64,000 bases of DNA. It comes from PALSA-505 sp963762615 (GTDB lineage: Bacteria > Actinomycetota > Actinomycetes > Streptosporangiales > Streptosporangiaceae). This document shows positions 26,771 through 35,455 of the stretch, piece after piece. Location of the stretch: NCBI GenBank assembly GCA_963762615.1, contig CAVXLG010000012.1, forward strand, positions 806,001 to 870,000. The letters are read 5' to 3'. The notes below the pieces were generated by a model that saw nothing but the letters and a program-made list of their open reading frames with translations, did not search any database and was not told the origin of the DNA. The translations under genes and the position numbers were made by a program. The stretch's first letter is position 1, and each line of letters begins with the position of its first letter.

Positions 26771-26810
26771 AAACTAGCAATATTTTTCTAGAAACTGTAG
26801 TCTATGAAAT
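26771..26810 (+). promoter_or_regulatory. CTAG-N10-CTAG operator and leaderless promoter, copy 3
   Basis: GAAACTAGCAATATTTTTCT followed by AGAA at about 26771-26795, with CTAG cores 14 bases apart. Then comes TAGTCT, whose first base is 13 nt before the ATG at 26811. No ribosome site fits between, so the mRNA is probably leaderless. The element would overlap the -35 region, suiting autoregulation by the winged-helix protein. Confidence 0.6.
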
Positions 26811-27098
26811 ATGGAGAGCTGGAGTTTCCTGACCAGCCACGCCCGGGTGCTGCTGTGCATCGCCCGCGACCCGGACGTCCGGCTGCGCGACATCGGCGCC
26901 AGCCTGGGCATCACCGACCGCAGCGCCTATGGCATCGTCACCGACCTCGCCGAGGCCGGCTACGTGATCAAGCAGAAAGACGGCCGCCGCAACCGCTACC
27001 AGATCCAGGCCCACCTCCCGCTGCCAGAACCCGCCAGCCAGGGACCCGCCATCGGCGAAGTCCTGGCCCTCCTCATGGGCGACAGAACGACAAGCTGA
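26811..27098 (+). CDS. Winged-helix (MarR-like) transcriptional regulator
   Basis: A protein of 95 residues starting MESWSFLTSHARVLLCIARD. It is a compact winged helix-turn-helix: helix-turn-helix IRDIGASLGITDRSAYGIV-like residues 30-50 (LRDIGASLGITDRSAYG) and a wing EAGYVIKQKDGRRNRYQI. There is no ligand domain. Its 5' end and promoter occur in two more places in this window (upstream of sufB and glgC). Probably a DNA-binding repressor; targets unknown. Confidence 0.8.
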   Translation: MESWSFLTSHARVLLCIARDPDVRLRDIGASLGITDRSAYGIVTDLAEAGYVIKQKDGRRNRYQIQAHLPLPEPASQGPAIGEVLALLMGDRTTS

Positions 27099-27265
27099 TG
27101 ACACAGTGGCCGAATCGGAACACCGCACCATAGTCCTGGGACGCCAGCTCAGGGCTGAGCCCGGCATGCTGAAGCATCGGCGGATCGTGGTAAGTCTCGT
27201 TCAGCGAGTAATCGGTGAACGCCAGCGCCGGATCGCATGCTCGTTGGTGATCTTGCTAGGATTAC
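27090..27265 (-). pseudogene. Possible remnant of an unidentified gene
   Basis: On the minus strand, after a TAG near 27268, the frame reads DPALAFTDYSLNETYHDPP and then MLQHAGLSPELASQDYGAVF with coding-like composition, unlike the usual chance frames here. It has no start signal and overlaps the end of the winged-helix gene. The family is not recognised, so this is a tentative remnant only. Confidence 0.25.
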
Positions 27266-27443
27266 CGCAGAACACGTAGCGATATTTCGTCGGTCAGGGA
27301 GCAGTCACCCGACCGAGTCTATGAGCGAATCGCCTGTCGCGGTGACCTGTCCATCGGCACGTAGCGGGCATGTCTGTCACTCGGCGTTGACTTGATTCGA
27401 ACTCCGGGTTGACTGGGTACAGGGCGAATATTCGGAGAGTGTC

Positions 27444-28310
27444 ATGTTTGTCGTTCTCGGCCTCGTCATCCTGGTCGCCGCGGTGGTGGTGGGCGTGGCG
27501 GGCGTGTTCAACAACGTCGGCAGCGGGCACGCGCTGACCCACGGCTTCTCGGTGTTCGGCTACCACGTGACCGGTTCCACCGGCGCGCTGTTCCTCTACG
27601 GCATCGTGGTCGGGGCGGCGGCCATGCTCGGGCTGGGCCTGCTGCTGGCCGGTGCGCGCCGGACCTCGCGCCGCGGCCGCGCCGCGCGCCGCGAACTGAA
27701 ACAGTCCCGCCCGCAGACAGCAGCCGTCAGCCGGGACCGCGACCTGATCGGCCAGCGGGAGAGTGCCCAAGCTGAGATCGCCCGCTCGGAAACGGCCCGC
27801 GCGGACGAGACGGCCCGGGCCAAGACGGCCCGCGCGGACGAGGCGACCCGCTCGGAGACGGCTCGCGCGGATGAGACGGCCCGCTCGGAGAAGGCCCGCG
27901 CGGACGAGGCGGCCCGGGCGGAGAGGGCCCGGGCGGATGAGGCGACCCGCTCGGAGAGGGCCCGGGCAGATGAGACGGCCCGGGCGAAGACAGCGCGCGC
28001 GGACGACGAGACGGCTCGCTCGGATGAGACGGCCCGGGCGAAGACGGCCCGCGCGGATGAGTCCGCGCGGGCGAAGACTGCCCGCGCGGACGACGAGACG
28101 GCTCGCTCGGATGAGACGGCCCGGGCGAAGACGGCCCGCGCGGATGAGACGGCCCGGGCGAAGACGGCCCGCGCGGATGAGACGGCCCGGGCGAAGACGG
28201 CCCGCGCGGATGAGACGGCCCGGGCGAAGACGGCTCGCGCGGACGAGGCGACCCGCGCCCAGCAGAACAGCCCGCCCCAAGAACAGCACGATCCAGGCCA
28301 GGGGGGCTAA
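27444..28310 (+). CDS. Two-helix membrane protein with long 11-residue-repeat tail
   Basis: A protein of 288 residues. Two membrane segments (VVLGLVILVAAVVVGVAGVF and LFLYGIVVGAAAMLGLGLL) flank an extracytoplasmic FGYHVTGST loop, a layout common in actinomycete proteins of unknown function. After a basic RRTSRRGRAARREL turn, residues 110-275 are about 15 repeats of an 11-residue unit such as TARADETARAK. Hendecad periodicity implies a right-handed coiled coil or long helix in the cytosol, with alternating acidic and basic faces. The function is unknown; repeat number probably varies between strains. Confidence 0.7.
   Translation: MFVVLGLVILVAAVVVGVAGVFNNVGSGHALTHGFSVFGYHVTGSTGALFLYGIVVGAAAMLGLGLLLAGARRTSRRGRAARRELKQSRPQTAAVSRDRDLIGQRESAQAEIARSETARADETARAKTARADEATRSETARADETARSEKARADEAARAERARADEATRSERARADETARAKTARADDETARSDETARAKTARADESARAKTARADDETARSDETARAKTARADETARAKTARADETARAKTARADETARAKTARADEATRAQQNSPPQEQHDPGQGG
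27777..28258 (+). repeat. 33-bp tandem repeats (hendecad tail)
   Basis: About fifteen copies of a 33-base unit containing GCGGATGAGACGGCCCGGGC encode the 11-residue repeats. The last six copies (from about 28080) are nearly identical, showing recent expansion; earlier ones have drifted. Confidence 0.8.
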
Positions 28311-28403
28311 CACCTCCCTTCAGGCCCGGTCTCCATAAACACCATCGCCGCAACAGCCTGACACCAGGTCAGCAACCCGCCATGACGTCGGCAAACAATA
28401 CCC

Positions 28404-28643
28404 TCACAGCCTGCAGAAGCTCGCCTGCGGTCCGCGCATGCCAGTAGGTGCATGAAGCACAGCGACCGTAGCGGTCATCCACGCAGCGCTGGTGCGGCGA
28501 CATATCGACTCTGCGGGCTTGACGGCCGGGCCGACCGCGCCTGTGGCCACGCGCGGATCCGCCAGTTCGGGCAGCCTCAGCCTTGCGATGTGGTCGGGCG
28601 GTTGCCGCGCCCGCGGCGAATCTTCCTGCTCCTGCTCGCTCAT
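28404..28643 (-). CDS. Doubtful small protein
   Basis: A frame of 79 residues starting MSEQEQEDSPRARQPPDH. The composition is plausible, but no ribosome site or family is evident. The rest of the 28311-28846 interval shows no supported gene. Confidence 0.2.
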   Translation of the reverse strand: MSEQEQEDSPRARQPPDHIARLRLPELADPRVATGAVGPAVKPAESICRRTSAAWMTATVAVLHAPTGMRGPQASFCRL

Positions 28644-28846
28644 GATTCGCAACCCTGGTTCCTGGCGGGTCCGCCCGCTGCCCGTGCGCGGCGACGGGCC
28701 TGGGCGTCGGGCCGTCCCGACACAGGATCCCTCACCGAGGAACTCGCACGCCCGCGCGCTCGACCGGGCGAGCTTCGGATCGGTGCGGGCGGGGGCGGCA
28801 TCCAGCTGACTGATTGCCGGTCGTGTTACCGGGCCGGGCCTTGGGG

Positions 28847-29362
28847 TCAGCGTGGTGTCAGGCGGATGGCTCGGGCGCCTGCGGCCCAGGCCAGGCGCAG
28901 GTCGGCGGGGTCTGGGGTGCCGGCCGGGTCGAAGCCGATCTTGTTGAATTTAGCGAAGCTGTGGTTGTCGCGCGCCATGACGGCGTACAGCCCGGCAACG
29001 CCGGCTTCGTCGGTGCGGACGTGAACCTCGGCCGGTCGCCGCTTGCCCTTGAGCCGGATGTCCACCGGCTCGCCGGTGCGCAGGTTGCGCCCCCAGGCAA
29101 ACGGCGTACCGATCAGCAGGCTCCCGTCGTGACGGGTGTAGGCGACCGGGAGGGTGTAGTGCCGCCCGGACTTGCGGCCCACCACGTACACCGTGATCAG
29201 CCGGCTGCCCGCCAGGCGGCAGACCAGCGGTGTCCGCAGCAGCCCCCGCACGATCCAGTTCACTAGCCGTTGCCAGGCCAGAGTCTGCGCCCTGACGCCC
29301 GGAGCCGGCTGGCGGCCGGTGCCCGGCGGGACCATCGCCGGGTTGGTCATCGGTGCTTGCAT
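28847..29362 (-). CDS. DUF385 / nitroreductase-family deazaflavin (F420)-type protein
   Basis: A protein of 171 residues; the N-terminal 25 are flexible. The split-barrel core has the family signature VYVVGRKSGRHYTLPVAYT followed by DGSLLIGTPFAWGRNLR and VDIRLKGKRRPAEVHV. Relatives include F420H2-dependent quinone reductases and Ddn. It is divergent from the ECF41 sigma factor; this sigma group often neighbours small redox enzymes, so it may be a target. Confidence 0.72.
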   Translation of the reverse strand: MQAPMTNPAMVPPGTGRQPAPGVRAQTLAWQRLVNWIVRGLLRTPLVCRLAGSRLITVYVVGRKSGRHYTLPVAYTRHDGSLLIGTPFAWGRNLRTGEPVDIRLKGKRRPAEVHVRTDEAGVAGLYAVMARDNHSFAKFNKIGFDPAGTPDPADLRLAWAAGARAIRLTPR

Positions 29363-29444
29363 GATCTGCGCTCCTCTGGATCTGTTACCTCGACCGCGTT
29401 CGGTTCGACACTGATATGACGGGCGGCGGCGAAGGAAGGTAACA

Positions 29445-30329
29445 GTGGACGGGAGCCAGTGGCTGGCCCGCAGCTTCGAGGCGCAGCGCGCTCATCTGCG
29501 GGCGGTGGCCTACCGGATGCTCGGCTCGCTGGCCGACGCCGACGACGCCGTGCAGGAGACGTGGCTGCGGCTGGCCCGGTCGGACACAACTGGCGTGCAG
29601 AACCTGGGCGGGTGGCTGACGACGGTCACGGCCCGGGTCTGTCTGGACATGCTGCGCGCCCGGGCAGCGCGCCGCGAGGACCCGCTGCACGCCCACGTGC
29701 CGGACCCGATCGTCAGCCCCGCCGTCGGCCCCGGACCCGAACAGGAGGCCTTGCTGGCCGACTCGGTCGGGCTCGCGCTGCTGGTGGTGCTCGACACCCT
29801 TTCCCCCACCGAGCGGCTCGCGTTCGTATTGCACGACGTCTTCGCGGTACCGTTCGAGGAGATCGCGCGAATCCTGGACCGTTCACCGGCCGCGGCCAAG
29901 CAGCTGGCCAGCCGCGCTCGCCGGCGGCTAGGCGGTGCCGCGCCCGCTCCAGACGCCAACCTCGCCCGCCAACGGGAGATCGTCGATGCCTTCCTCGCCG
30001 CTGCGCGCGAGGGGGACTTCGGCGCCTTGCTCGCCGTGCTCGACCCCGATGTGGTGCTGCGCGCCGACGCCGGCGCCGGGCCAATGGGCCCGTCCCGGCT
30101 GGTGCACGGCTCGCCCGCGGTGGCCGGCCAGGTGCTTGGCTTCGCCCGGTTCGCGCGGTTCGCACGGCCGGTGCTGGTCAACGGCACGCCCGGGCTCATC
30201 GCCGCCCCCGGCGGACAGCCGATATCGGTGATGGGCGTGACGATCCGGGGCGACAAGATCATCGAGATCGACGTCCTCGCAGACCCCGAACGCCTCCGCC
30301 GGCTCGATCTGACCGCCCTGGACGGTTGA
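29445..30329 (+). CDS. ECF41-type (SigJ-like) sigma factor
   Basis: A protein of 294 residues; GTG start with GAAGGAAGG upstream. Sigma region 2 (AYRMLGSLADADDAVQETWLRL) and region 4 (LSPTERLAFVLHDVFAVPFEEIA) are followed by a C-terminal SnoaL-like domain (residues 180-285) with an NGTPG motif. In ECF41 sigma factors this fused domain replaces a separate anti-sigma factor and tunes activity. It is divergent from the DUF385 gene. Confidence 0.88.
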   Translation: MDGSQWLARSFEAQRAHLRAVAYRMLGSLADADDAVQETWLRLARSDTTGVQNLGGWLTTVTARVCLDMLRARAARREDPLHAHVPDPIVSPAVGPGPEQEALLADSVGLALLVVLDTLSPTERLAFVLHDVFAVPFEEIARILDRSPAAAKQLASRARRRLGGAAPAPDANLARQREIVDAFLAAAREGDFGALLAVLDPDVVLRADAGAGPMGPSRLVHGSPAVAGQVLGFARFARFARPVLVNGTPGLIAAPGGQPISVMGVTIRGDKIIEIDVLADPERLRRLDLTALDG

Positions 30330-30528
30330 TCCCGCCCGGTCCTCTGCCCGCCCTCCCGCCAGCCGACCGCGACCGCGGACGAACCCCCTCCGGTGACGCT
30401 GGAGGCGCCGCCAACCGAGGCTCAGGGACGCCCGAAGGGGATCCTTCATTGGCCGCCTCGAGTGTCCAGCCGGCCTGAGGCGCGGAACCGTCGCGTCGAT
30501 ACATGGCAGACGCGCTTACCGAGAGCCG

Positions 30529-30777
30529 TCAGCTGAGTAGCCTGCTGGCGAGCTGCCGCGCGACTTCGATGGGGCCGGGTTGACTGCCTTCATTCAGGAC
30601 ACCGAGCACAACTTGATCCGCACCGGCTTCGAGGTGTTCATTGACGCGCTCGGCGATCGCATCGGCGTCGCCCCAGGCCACCAGGTCATCGACGAGCCGG
30701 TCGCTCAGCTCGGAGATATCGGTGTTGCTGAAACCCATCCGTTCGGCTTCCTGGCGGTCGATCGGAGCGAATCCTAG
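30529..30777 (-). pseudogene. C-terminal remnant of an F420-dependent LLM-class oxidoreductase
   Basis: About 82 residues remain (LGFAPIDRQEAERMGFSNTD, then LSDRLVDDLVAWGDADAIAER, then HLEAGADQVVLGVL), matching the end of luciferase-like F420-dependent enzymes. The whole TIM-barrel N-terminal two thirds are missing, and upstream sequence is unrelated. A short ATG-initiated form of 69 residues (start 30738) exists but is unlikely to fold alone. Confidence 0.6.
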
Positions 30778-30848
30778 CCGGTAACGCCTTCGCCGGTCAC
30801 GACGTCTTTCTTGGTTACCTTGCCGGCGCTCGCCCGTGTCCGGCGGGC

Positions 30849-32147
30849 TTATGAACTGCGCACGAAGACCCCGGCTGACCAGGAGCCGCCGGGCCGCGGC
30901 TCACCCGGCGGCGTCAGCGGCGGCTGGCCTGGCGGCTGGGCTGGTGGCTGGGCCGCAGTGATCAAGCCTGCGATGCTTCCGATGGCAAGGCCGAGCAGAG
31001 GCCCGGCGACGAGGAAGAACACCCACACCGCCGGTGCCGCGGTACAGTGCCCGGGGCCGGGACGTGTCGGCGAGCACGCGGCGGCGATGCGGACCGCGGG
31101 GCTGGCACGGAAAAGGGGGAGCATCAGCGCGGCGCTGGCGGCGGTCAGCGGGCCGGCCGCCAGGTACTGCCAGGCCCGGGCCTTCGGCGCCAGCGGGTCG
31201 CCCGTGCTCCTGGCGCGCCGTACCGCGGCCTTGCCCGCAACTGCCGTTCCCACCGCGATCACCGCGATCAGCACGATGAACAGCAGCGGCACATTTGTTT
31301 TCGGATGCAGGCCCGGCGCCGGCGCATACCGGGTGGGGTTCCAGAGCGCGACCACCAGGAGGCCACCCCCGATACCGGTGCCGGTGCTGATGGCCAGGGT
31401 CGCCGGGGTCACCGGCGACCGCCGCGAGGTCACCGCGAGGATCCCGGCCGCATAGACGGCGATCAGTACCTGCACCGGTGCCACCGTGAAAAACAGGGCC
31501 AGCCCGGCTGCTGCGGCGCACCAGGCGACCAGTGCCGGGCGGATCTGCGGCCACCGCGCCGGGACGATCAGGACCGCTGCCAGGCAGGCAGCGATCAGCC
31601 CCAGGCCTGCCGCCTCCCGTGCCCAGCTCCAGGCCCCGGCAGCGCTGAACGGCCCGGACATGGTCGGCTCGGGAAAATGCTCTATCCGCGCAACGTCCAG
31701 CACCAGGGCCACCAGCGCCGCGCAGCCGCCGGCCCGCGCCGCCCGCGCCGCGACGCTACGGCCTACCGGGCCGAACACGCCGCGCCGCCGCGCCACCCAC
31801 GGCAGCCCCGCCAGCAGTGCCACCAGCAGGAGCATCCTGGCCTTGTCCCACCCGGCGTCCCGGCCGGCGAGCGCGCCGCTCCAGACGTACCGCATCGCCA
31901 GCGCGGCGGCCACTGCCACCGCCACGACCCCCAGCGCGTACCCGATCCTGCGGACCATCCCGGCCTCCCTCGCCACCAGCCACAACCCGCCTGCCACCCA
32001 GCCCAGTCGCGCCACTCCGGCCGGCACCTCGCCGGCCTCGGCGCGCACCGCCTCGGCCCACCCCCGCCGCCCCGGCGGCATCAACCCTGCGCACCGGCCC
32101 AGCAGCCCGTCCAGCGCCCGGGTCAGCCCGTCCAGTGCCCGGTCCAT
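30849..32147 (-). CDS. Multi-pass membrane protein in PadR operon
   Basis: A protein of 432 residues starting MDRALDGLTRALDGLLGRC. A cytosolic N-terminal segment (GWAEAVRAEAGEVP) of the kind found in actinomycete PadR-partner proteins is followed by about ten membrane helices and a proline-rich tail. Its ATG shares one base with the padR stop (TGATG), so the two are co-translated. It is likely a permease-like or sensor protein controlled by the PadR repressor; substrate unknown. Confidence 0.65.
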   Translation of the reverse strand: MDRALDGLTRALDGLLGRCAGLMPPGRRGWAEAVRAEAGEVPAGVARLGWVAGGLWLVAREAGMVRRIGYALGVVAVAVAAALAMRYVWSGALAGRDAGWDKARMLLLVALLAGLPWVARRRGVFGPVGRSVAARAARAGGCAALVALVLDVARIEHFPEPTMSGPFSAAGAWSWAREAAGLGLIAACLAAVLIVPARWPQIRPALVAWCAAAAGLALFFTVAPVQVLIAVYAAGILAVTSRRSPVTPATLAISTGTGIGGGLLVVALWNPTRYAPAPGLHPKTNVPLLFIVLIAVIAVGTAVAGKAAVRRARSTGDPLAPKARAWQYLAAGPLTAASAALMLPLFRASPAVRIAAACSPTRPGPGHCTAAPAVWVFFLVAGPLLGLAIGSIAGLITAAQPPAQPPGQPPLTPPGEPRPGGSWSAGVFVRSS

Positions 32148-32494
32148 CACAGTCCCTCCCCGGCCAGGCCCTGCCGCCGCACCGCGGGCCGCCGTCGCGG
32201 CCCCGCTCGCGGCACCGCGGCCGGCGCGGCGGCCAGCGCCGCCCGGGCCTGGTCCAGCCCTTCGCTGCTGAGCCGGTACAGGTGCCGCGGCGGCCGCCCG
32301 GCCGGGCGGCCTTCCTCCCAGCACGCCTCCACAAGCCCGCGGTCGGCCAGCCGGACCAAGATCGGGTACAGCGTCCCGGACTTCAGCCCGGTCTGCTTCG
32401 CCAGGTCATAGCCGTGCCGCCAGTCCGCAGGCGCGCCGGCCAGCGCCGCTAGCACCAGCAGCGTCTGGGCGGAAAACCCGGAACCACGAGCCAC
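32147..32494 (-). CDS. PadR-family transcriptional regulator
   Basis: A protein of 115 residues with GTG start. The winged helix has the family pattern FSAQTLLVLAALAG, YDLAKQTGLKSGTLYPILVR, LADRGLVEACWEE and the wing PPRHLYRLSSEG, with a short C-terminal helix. It probably represses its own operon through the palindrome at 32504-32515, which sits just upstream of the GTG. Confidence 0.88.
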   Translation of the reverse strand: MARGSGFSAQTLLVLAALAGAPADWRHGYDLAKQTGLKSGTLYPILVRLADRGLVEACWEEGRPAGRPPRHLYRLSSEGLDQARAALAAAPAAVPRAGPRRRPAVRRQGLAGEGL

Positions 32495-32497
32495 CCG

Positions 32498-32519
32498 GCT
32501 AGACTACCTAGGTAGAGTA
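32498..32519 (-). promoter_or_regulatory. Palindromic operator over a leaderless padR promoter
   Basis: CTACCTAGGTAG at 32504-32515 is a perfect 12-base palindrome. On the minus strand TAGTCT (32506-32501) begins 12 nt before the GTG, consistent with a -10 box of a leaderless mRNA, so a bound repressor would cover it. Confidence 0.6.
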
Positions 32520-32739
32520 ATCCGCGGAAGAGATGCCCGGGACATTCGCCCGATGACTGCGCGGCGACCCGGGGCAGGCCGCCCGAGCGGGACGCGGAGC
32601 CAGCGCCGCCGGCCCGGTCGGCGGCGCGAAACGAGCACCCTGGCGCCGCTCGCCAATGACGCTGGGGGATCATGGTTGGGTCAGTGGCGATGGCACTGTG
32701 GCTGGCTACCGGGATCGAGGCAGCAGGAGGTGACCGAGC

Positions 32740-33150
32740 GTGGCAGAAAATCTACCGGAGCCGGCGCAGGTCATACCCGAGTCGCTGGCTGACCTGCTGG
32801 AGCGGCCGCTGTACGCGCACCTGGCCACGGTCCGCCCTGACGGCACTCCGCAGGTGAATCCCACCTGGTTCCGGTTCGACGGTACGTATCTGTGGCTGAC
32901 CACCACCACCAGCCGCCAGAAGAACCGCAACTGGCAGATTCAGCCTGCCGTCGCGGTATCGATAACCGATCCCGGCCGGCCGTACCGCTACCTGGAGATC
33001 CGCGGCCGGGTCGAGCGGATCATTCCCGATCCCGGGGCAGCGGAGTTCGTCGGGCTGGCCGAGCGCTACGGCATGGCACAGGGGCCGCCGCCGGATGCCG
33101 CGGACCGCATTGCCGTAGCGATCCGGCCGCTGCACACGACTACGCAGTAA
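32740..33150 (+). CDS. PPOX-class F420-dependent split-barrel protein
   Basis: A protein of 136 residues; GTG start after GGAGGTGACCGAGC. It has the pyridoxamine-oxidase-like fold: HLATVRPDGTPQVNPTWFRF, then YLWLTTTTSRQKNRNWQ, and RYLEIRGRVERI. Members bind F420 or FMN and reduce small substrates. Monocistronic. The family is firm; the substrate is unknown. Confidence 0.82.
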   Translation: MAENLPEPAQVIPESLADLLERPLYAHLATVRPDGTPQVNPTWFRFDGTYLWLTTTTSRQKNRNWQIQPAVAVSITDPGRPYRYLEIRGRVERIIPDPGAAEFVGLAERYGMAQGPPPDAADRIAVAIRPLHTTTQ

Positions 33151-33247
33151 CCGCCTCCCGCAATGGTCACAGGAACCGGGCCGGACGGGCGCGCCGGGCC
33201 GGGCCGGGTCAGGCCCGCGGCGGGGCTGGGCCGGGGCGGGCCGCGGG

Positions 33248-33451
33248 TCAGGCCGAGTCAAACGGGCGCAGCCAGTGAGCGGTGGCAAAGGCCTCGACAC
33301 GTGAGCTCACCTGGAGCTTGCCCAGGATGTTCGACACGTGCACGCTGGCGGTCTTCGCGGAAATGAAGAGCTCCGCCGCGATTTGCTGGCTGCCGCGCCC
33401 TGCGGCGACCCCAGGAGATAAGACCAGCGACCCGGCCCGCCGGGTCATCAA
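33248..33451 (-). pseudogene. 3' remnant of a LuxR-family regulator
   Basis: The LuxR helix-turn-helix is clear (QQIAAELFISAKTASVHV, then SNILGKLQVSSRVEA), but the sequence before it (MTRRAGSLVLSPGVAAGRG) is a worn version of the usual 'LTRREREVLxLVAAGRS', and no receiver or ATPase domain remains. It is the tail of a large regulator gene now lost. Confidence 0.65.
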
Positions 33452-33744
33452 CGCGCAGAACGCCCCGCATCTGGACGGCCAGCGCAGTGACCGGCCGCCA
33501 AGTGGTATCCGCCCATAACAGCGGCTGCCGCGGGTTTGTCGTCAGTCGCCAGCTGCCTTCGACGGCCGCCCTGACAATCTTGCCTGCATCCTTGCGGCGC
33601 GGATATTTGGTTGACGGATGGCTCGCCACTCCCGACGATAGTGGTCGTCGCCGGTTCGCCCGGCCGGCCGGATCGCCAGCTGCATACGAGAGGAGGCGAG
33701 ATGTCTGCCCAGCTTCGAGGCACAACTGTGAAAGGTCGTCAGAC

Positions 33745-34128
33745 TTGTCGTTTCCTCGCTCATTCCAATGCGGACATTGCGGCGTAGACGTTTCGCTGGA
33801 CGCGCCCGGCACATCGCATCGCAACCATTGTCCCAGCTGCCTGTGGTCCAGGCACCTTGATCGCAACGTCCCCGGTGACCGGAAGGCTGGCTGTCCGGGC
33901 GGCATGGAGCCGATAGCGGTCACCGTCCGCGGCGAACGGCGGTGGATGCTGATTCACCGGTGCATGCGCTGCGGGCGGCTGCGGATGAACCGCGCGGCCG
34001 CCGATGACAACGTGCTGCTGCTGATGCAGCTGGCCGCGTTGCCGCTGGCCACGCCGCCCATCCCGTACCTCAGCCCGGCCAGGCCGCCGGGCCCCTGCTC
34101 CAATACCGCAGGCCGGCCGACCGGATAA
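33745..34128 (+). CDS. RNHCP-domain zinc-binding protein
   Basis: A protein of about 127 residues. I chose the TTG at 33745 because GAAAGG lies nine bases upstream and the domain begins at once (FQCGHCGVDV). The diagnostic HRNHCPSCLWSRHLD block and the later LIHRCMRCGRLRMNR give four CxxC-like pairs that should bind zinc, and the family's DDN follows. The role is unknown; it is related to small RNA- or DNA-binding zinc proteins. Confidence 0.75.
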   Translation: MSFPRSFQCGHCGVDVSLDAPGTSHRNHCPSCLWSRHLDRNVPGDRKAGCPGGMEPIAVTVRGERRWMLIHRCMRCGRLRMNRAAADDNVLLLMQLAALPLATPPIPYLSPARPPGPCSNTAGRPTG

Positions 34129-34231
34129 GGCGACCACGGCTGCCTGGCCGAGCCCCGTTTCGTGATCACCCGGACCCGGCGATGCGCTCACGCGGCAGAT
34201 TCCTGGACTCCTGGAGTGCCAGGTCGGCCAT

Positions 34232-34567
34232 TCAGGCGTTCGCTGCCATCGTGGTGGTCAGAAGTCTGCTGAGCCTGCGGAGGTCGGCGACGGAACTCAG
34301 GTGAAGCTCGATCCAGTCCCGGCGACCCGGATCACATCGCACGGCAGGATCGTCGCCGAAGTCCGCGCTGAGCCGCGACCAGCCCGCCCGGGTGATACGC
34401 AGGTCTATCACGCCGGGTGCCTCCAGGTGGGCGATCTCGCGGCCCCCGGCGAACAGCGCGAGCTTGTCGCCGTAGCGAGAACTCCGCTCCTGAGCCGGGC
34501 CGGCCGCGAGCATCGCCGCCACGAACGCATCCCACACGATCGCCTGGTCGCCGGGCATGTTGGCCAT
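34232..34567 (-). CDS. DUF5519 (luciferase-like) small protein
   Basis: A protein of 111 residues. The pattern GDKLALFAGGREIAHLEAPG, VIDLRITRAGWS and RRDWIELHL fits the DUF5519 group, annotated as 'luciferase family' by distant similarity. Soluble, with no cofactor motif visible. The function is unknown. Confidence 0.65.
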   Translation of the reverse strand: MANMPGDQAIVWDAFVAAMLAAGPAQERSSRYGDKLALFAGGREIAHLEAPGVIDLRITRAGWSRLSADFGDDPAVRCDPGRRDWIELHLSSVADLRRLSRLLTTTMAANA

Positions 34568-34791
34568 CGTAGCCAGTGAGGCCGATCAGACGATCAGAGC
34601 CTGCGGTTTGCACATCTGCCACTGAGCGCAGGTCATCTCAGCCGGGATCTGACCGTTGGCGGCCGGGACGTTCGGTCACATCGTCGATGGGCGCGCTGGC
34701 TCCGGCGGCGCCCTCCAGGCCAGGCATGCCGCACCGAGTGCGCTCATGACGTCCGGACGTACCGGCCGGCTGCCGCTGCGGGTCGGCTCAG

Positions 34792-35442
34792 CTATCCGTA
34801 GGTGGGGTACTGCGGCCAGCCAGGCGGGGAATCTTCCCAGTCCTCCTGGCGTCCGTACGGGGTGAGGTCGAGGATGTTGTTGACGAACAACAGCCGGTCC
34901 ACGCCGCGGGCGGTGGTGGCGTAGGTCCGGTAGACGTCCTGGCCGTCGCGCAGGAACACGCTGAGCATGAAGCCGTCGGACGCGCCGCAGTCGTTGGCGA
35001 ACGTGGTGCCGTGCGACGATACGAACGGCATCGTCCAGCCCATCCGCGCCTTGTAGGCCTCGATCTGGGCGAGCGGCATGTTGGACACCGTCGCCCAGCT
35101 GACGCCCGTTTCGGCCAGCGTGGCCAGGTCGGCGATGTTCCTGGTGAAGTGGGTGCAGCCCGGGCAGTAATCGTCGGGCCCTTTGTCCATGAACTGGTAG
35201 ACGACGAGCTGCCGCTGTCCGGCGAACAAGCCGGGCAGCGTCTGTGGGCCGGCTGGGGTGTCGAACACGTATCTGTCGCTGTCAAACTTGACCATCGGGA
35301 GCCTGCGGCGGCGCGCAGCGAGCGCGTCAAGCGCGCGGGTGGCCTCCTTCTCGGCCTTGAGCAAATCGTCGCGATCCTGCTGCCACTTACCGGCTGAAAC
35401 GATCTCCGGTATAGCTGAAACCATCTCCGGCATATTGGTCAT
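34792..35442 (-). CDS. DUF899 thioredoxin-like protein
   Basis: A protein of 216 residues. It carries the DUF899 core: LVVYQFMDKGPDDYCPGCTHF with the paired Cys, TVSNMPLAQIEAYKARMGW, VSSHGTTFAND, and YRTYATTARGVDRLL. The family has a thioredoxin fold in which the CxxC may be redox-active. No operon partners. Confidence 0.85.
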   Translation of the reverse strand: MTNMPEMVSAIPEIVSAGKWQQDRDDLLKAEKEATRALDALAARRRRLPMVKFDSDRYVFDTPAGPQTLPGLFAGQRQLVVYQFMDKGPDDYCPGCTHFTRNIADLATLAETGVSWATVSNMPLAQIEAYKARMGWTMPFVSSHGTTFANDCGASDGFMLSVFLRDGQDVYRTYATTARGVDRLLFVNNILDLTPYGRQEDWEDSPPGWPQYPTYG

Positions 35443-35455
35443 CGTTTACTCCTTT

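Noticed and set aside
27294..28313. 339-codon minus-strand frame with RLRPGRLIRAG repeats
   Set aside because: Mirror of the 33-bp repeat array; the plus strand has membrane helices and a coherent coiled coil.
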